NCBI GenBank assembly: GCA_021825785.1
Contig: JAKAGP010000113.1
Location: 1-6,510, forward strand
Direction of reading: 5' to 3'
Length of the DNA: 6,510 bases
Source: Nitrospirota bacterium
GTDB lineage: Bacteria; Nitrospirota; Thermodesulfovibrionia; Thermodesulfovibrionales; JdFR-88
This document shows positions 5,971 through 6,510 of this stretch, piece after piece; the stretch's first letter is position 1; each line of letters opens with the position of its first letter. The notes under the pieces were generated by a model. The model was not told where the DNA came from. It saw only the letters and a list, made by a program, of their open reading frames with translations, and did not search any database. A program made the translations under genes and the position numbers.

Positions 5971-6510
5971 CGGATAAGCCCTCCTTTTTCCATTATCTTG
6001 TTTTGAAGGGCCAACGCCGCCTCCAGGTCTTCACCTGTATTTATGTTAATAAACGAAAGCCCATCAGGGTCAACCCCCGCAACCTCCCTTTCGTCAAGTA
6101 AGACGGTCCCGGAGTCCGCGAGAAACTCCCGGAGCGCGGTCTTGCCGGCAGTCAGGCGCCCCTCCATGGAAGGCAGGCCCCGTGCTGAATAAAACGCGAA
6201 AAGGGGCTCCGGGCGCCCCTTCCACACCGGCGCGATGGCATCCCACCCTTCAGCCCCTCCTGAAGACCGCCTGATCGCCGCCATCCTGGACACAAGCCCG
6301 GGCCTTATGAAAGGCATGTCGCATGCGACGAAGAAGGCGTCGCTCTCACTGCCGCGGTACAGGGAGAGGGCCGAGAAGATGCCGGTCATGGGACCCTGGA
6401 CGGGATAGACATCCCCGATGAGCGGCACACCCAGGTAATAATACTTCTCCGGCTCGTTCGTGCTTACGGCCAGACTGCTGAAAGAACCGCTGGGGGGGGG
6501 GAGAATGCCC
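5967..6510 (-). CDS. mobA: Molybdenum cofactor guanylyltransferase, 5' end beyond window
   Basis: MobA joins GMP to molybdopterin to make the guanine dinucleotide cofactor of many molybdoenzymes, in the cytoplasm. About 180 residues are visible; the N-terminal nucleotide-binding loop (LAGGxSxRMGxDK type) lies outside the window. Visible family features are STNEPEKYYYLGVPLIGD, the GPMTGIFSAL segment, the metal-binding Asp in VACDMPFI, a WKGRPEPLFAFY segment and a C-terminal ININTGEDLEAAL. The GTG at 6428 is not the true start: the frame stays open through STNEPEKY to the edge. A run of ten C on the coding strand (6492-6501) lies close to the edge, where the translation (LPPPSGSF) looks unlike the family, so a length error there is possible. 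The TAG stop overlaps the ATA of the TatA-like gene. A related nucleotidyltransferase of the same superfamily is a less likely alternative. Confidence 0.87.
   Translation of the reverse strand, partial: GILPPPSGSFSSLAVSTNEPEKYYYLGVPLIGDVYPVQGPMTGIFSALSLYRGSESDAFFVACDMPFIRPGLVSRMAAIRRSSGGAEGWDAIAPVWKGRPEPLFAFYSARGLPSMEGRLTAGKTALREFLADSGTVLLDEREVAGVDPDGLSFININTGEDLEAALALQNKIMEKGGLIR
5980..5985 (-). promoter_or_regulatory. Perfect Shine-Dalgarno that fixes the start of the TatA-like gene
   Basis: AGGAGG on the minus strand, within AAAAAGGAGGG (5979-5989), lies inside the last codons of mobA, 9 bases before the ATA at 5970. No other start codon in any frame sits at a suitable distance for a recognisable gene, so this site most plausibly serves the TatA-like reading frame. 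Confidence 0.65.

Noticed and set aside
6426..6428. GTG as the start of mobA
   Set aside because: Conserved family sequence (STNEPEKY) continues in frame upstream to the edge, so this is an internal valine codon.

Overview
The window is a compact, moderately GC-rich stretch of chromosome from a diderm (Gram-negative-type) bacterium. All supported genes lie on the minus strand. The evidence for a diderm is an outer-membrane secretin, a retrograde/anterograde phospholipid transporter of the Mla type (permease, ATPase, MCE-domain protein) and a TatA-like protein. The mixture recalls Nitrospirota or the former Deltaproteobacteria, but that placement is only an impression; no marker gene settles it.

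Reading in the direction of transcription (right to left): the window opens inside mobA (molybdenum cofactor guanylyltransferase, N-terminus beyond position 6510). Its stop codon overlaps a 66-codon TatA-family gene (5770-5970) that has no ATG/GTG/TTG start and appears to begin with ATA behind a perfect AGGAGG. Four bases later comes alr (alanine racemase), which overlaps mlaE by 4 bases; mlaE overlaps mlaF by 4 bases and mlaF overlaps mlaD by 1 base. The six genes therefore look like a single, translationally coupled operon joining molybdoenzyme maturation and export, cell-wall D-alanine supply and outer-membrane lipid transport. A weak terminator-like hairpin with six T lies just after mlaD.

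An AT-rich gap of about 158 bases (1507-1664) then separates this operon from a GspD-like secretin gene that starts with TTG at 1506 and runs off the left edge (502 codons visible). It encodes a possible lipoprotein signal, N0 and two N1-type domains and most of the secretin channel domain.

The points most worth following up are: (1) the TatA-like gene with an apparent AUA start overlapping the mobA stop; (2) the long MlaD, which couples an MCE domain to a long helical region and a C-terminal beta-rich domain that looks like an outer-membrane barrel, so one protein might span the envelope; (3) a 94-base imperfect palindrome with 21-base arms and two inner hairpins inside the 5' end of the secretin gene; and (4) a run of ten G/C bases in mobA close to the right edge. 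No RNA genes, CRISPR arrays, insertion sequences or transposases were seen.
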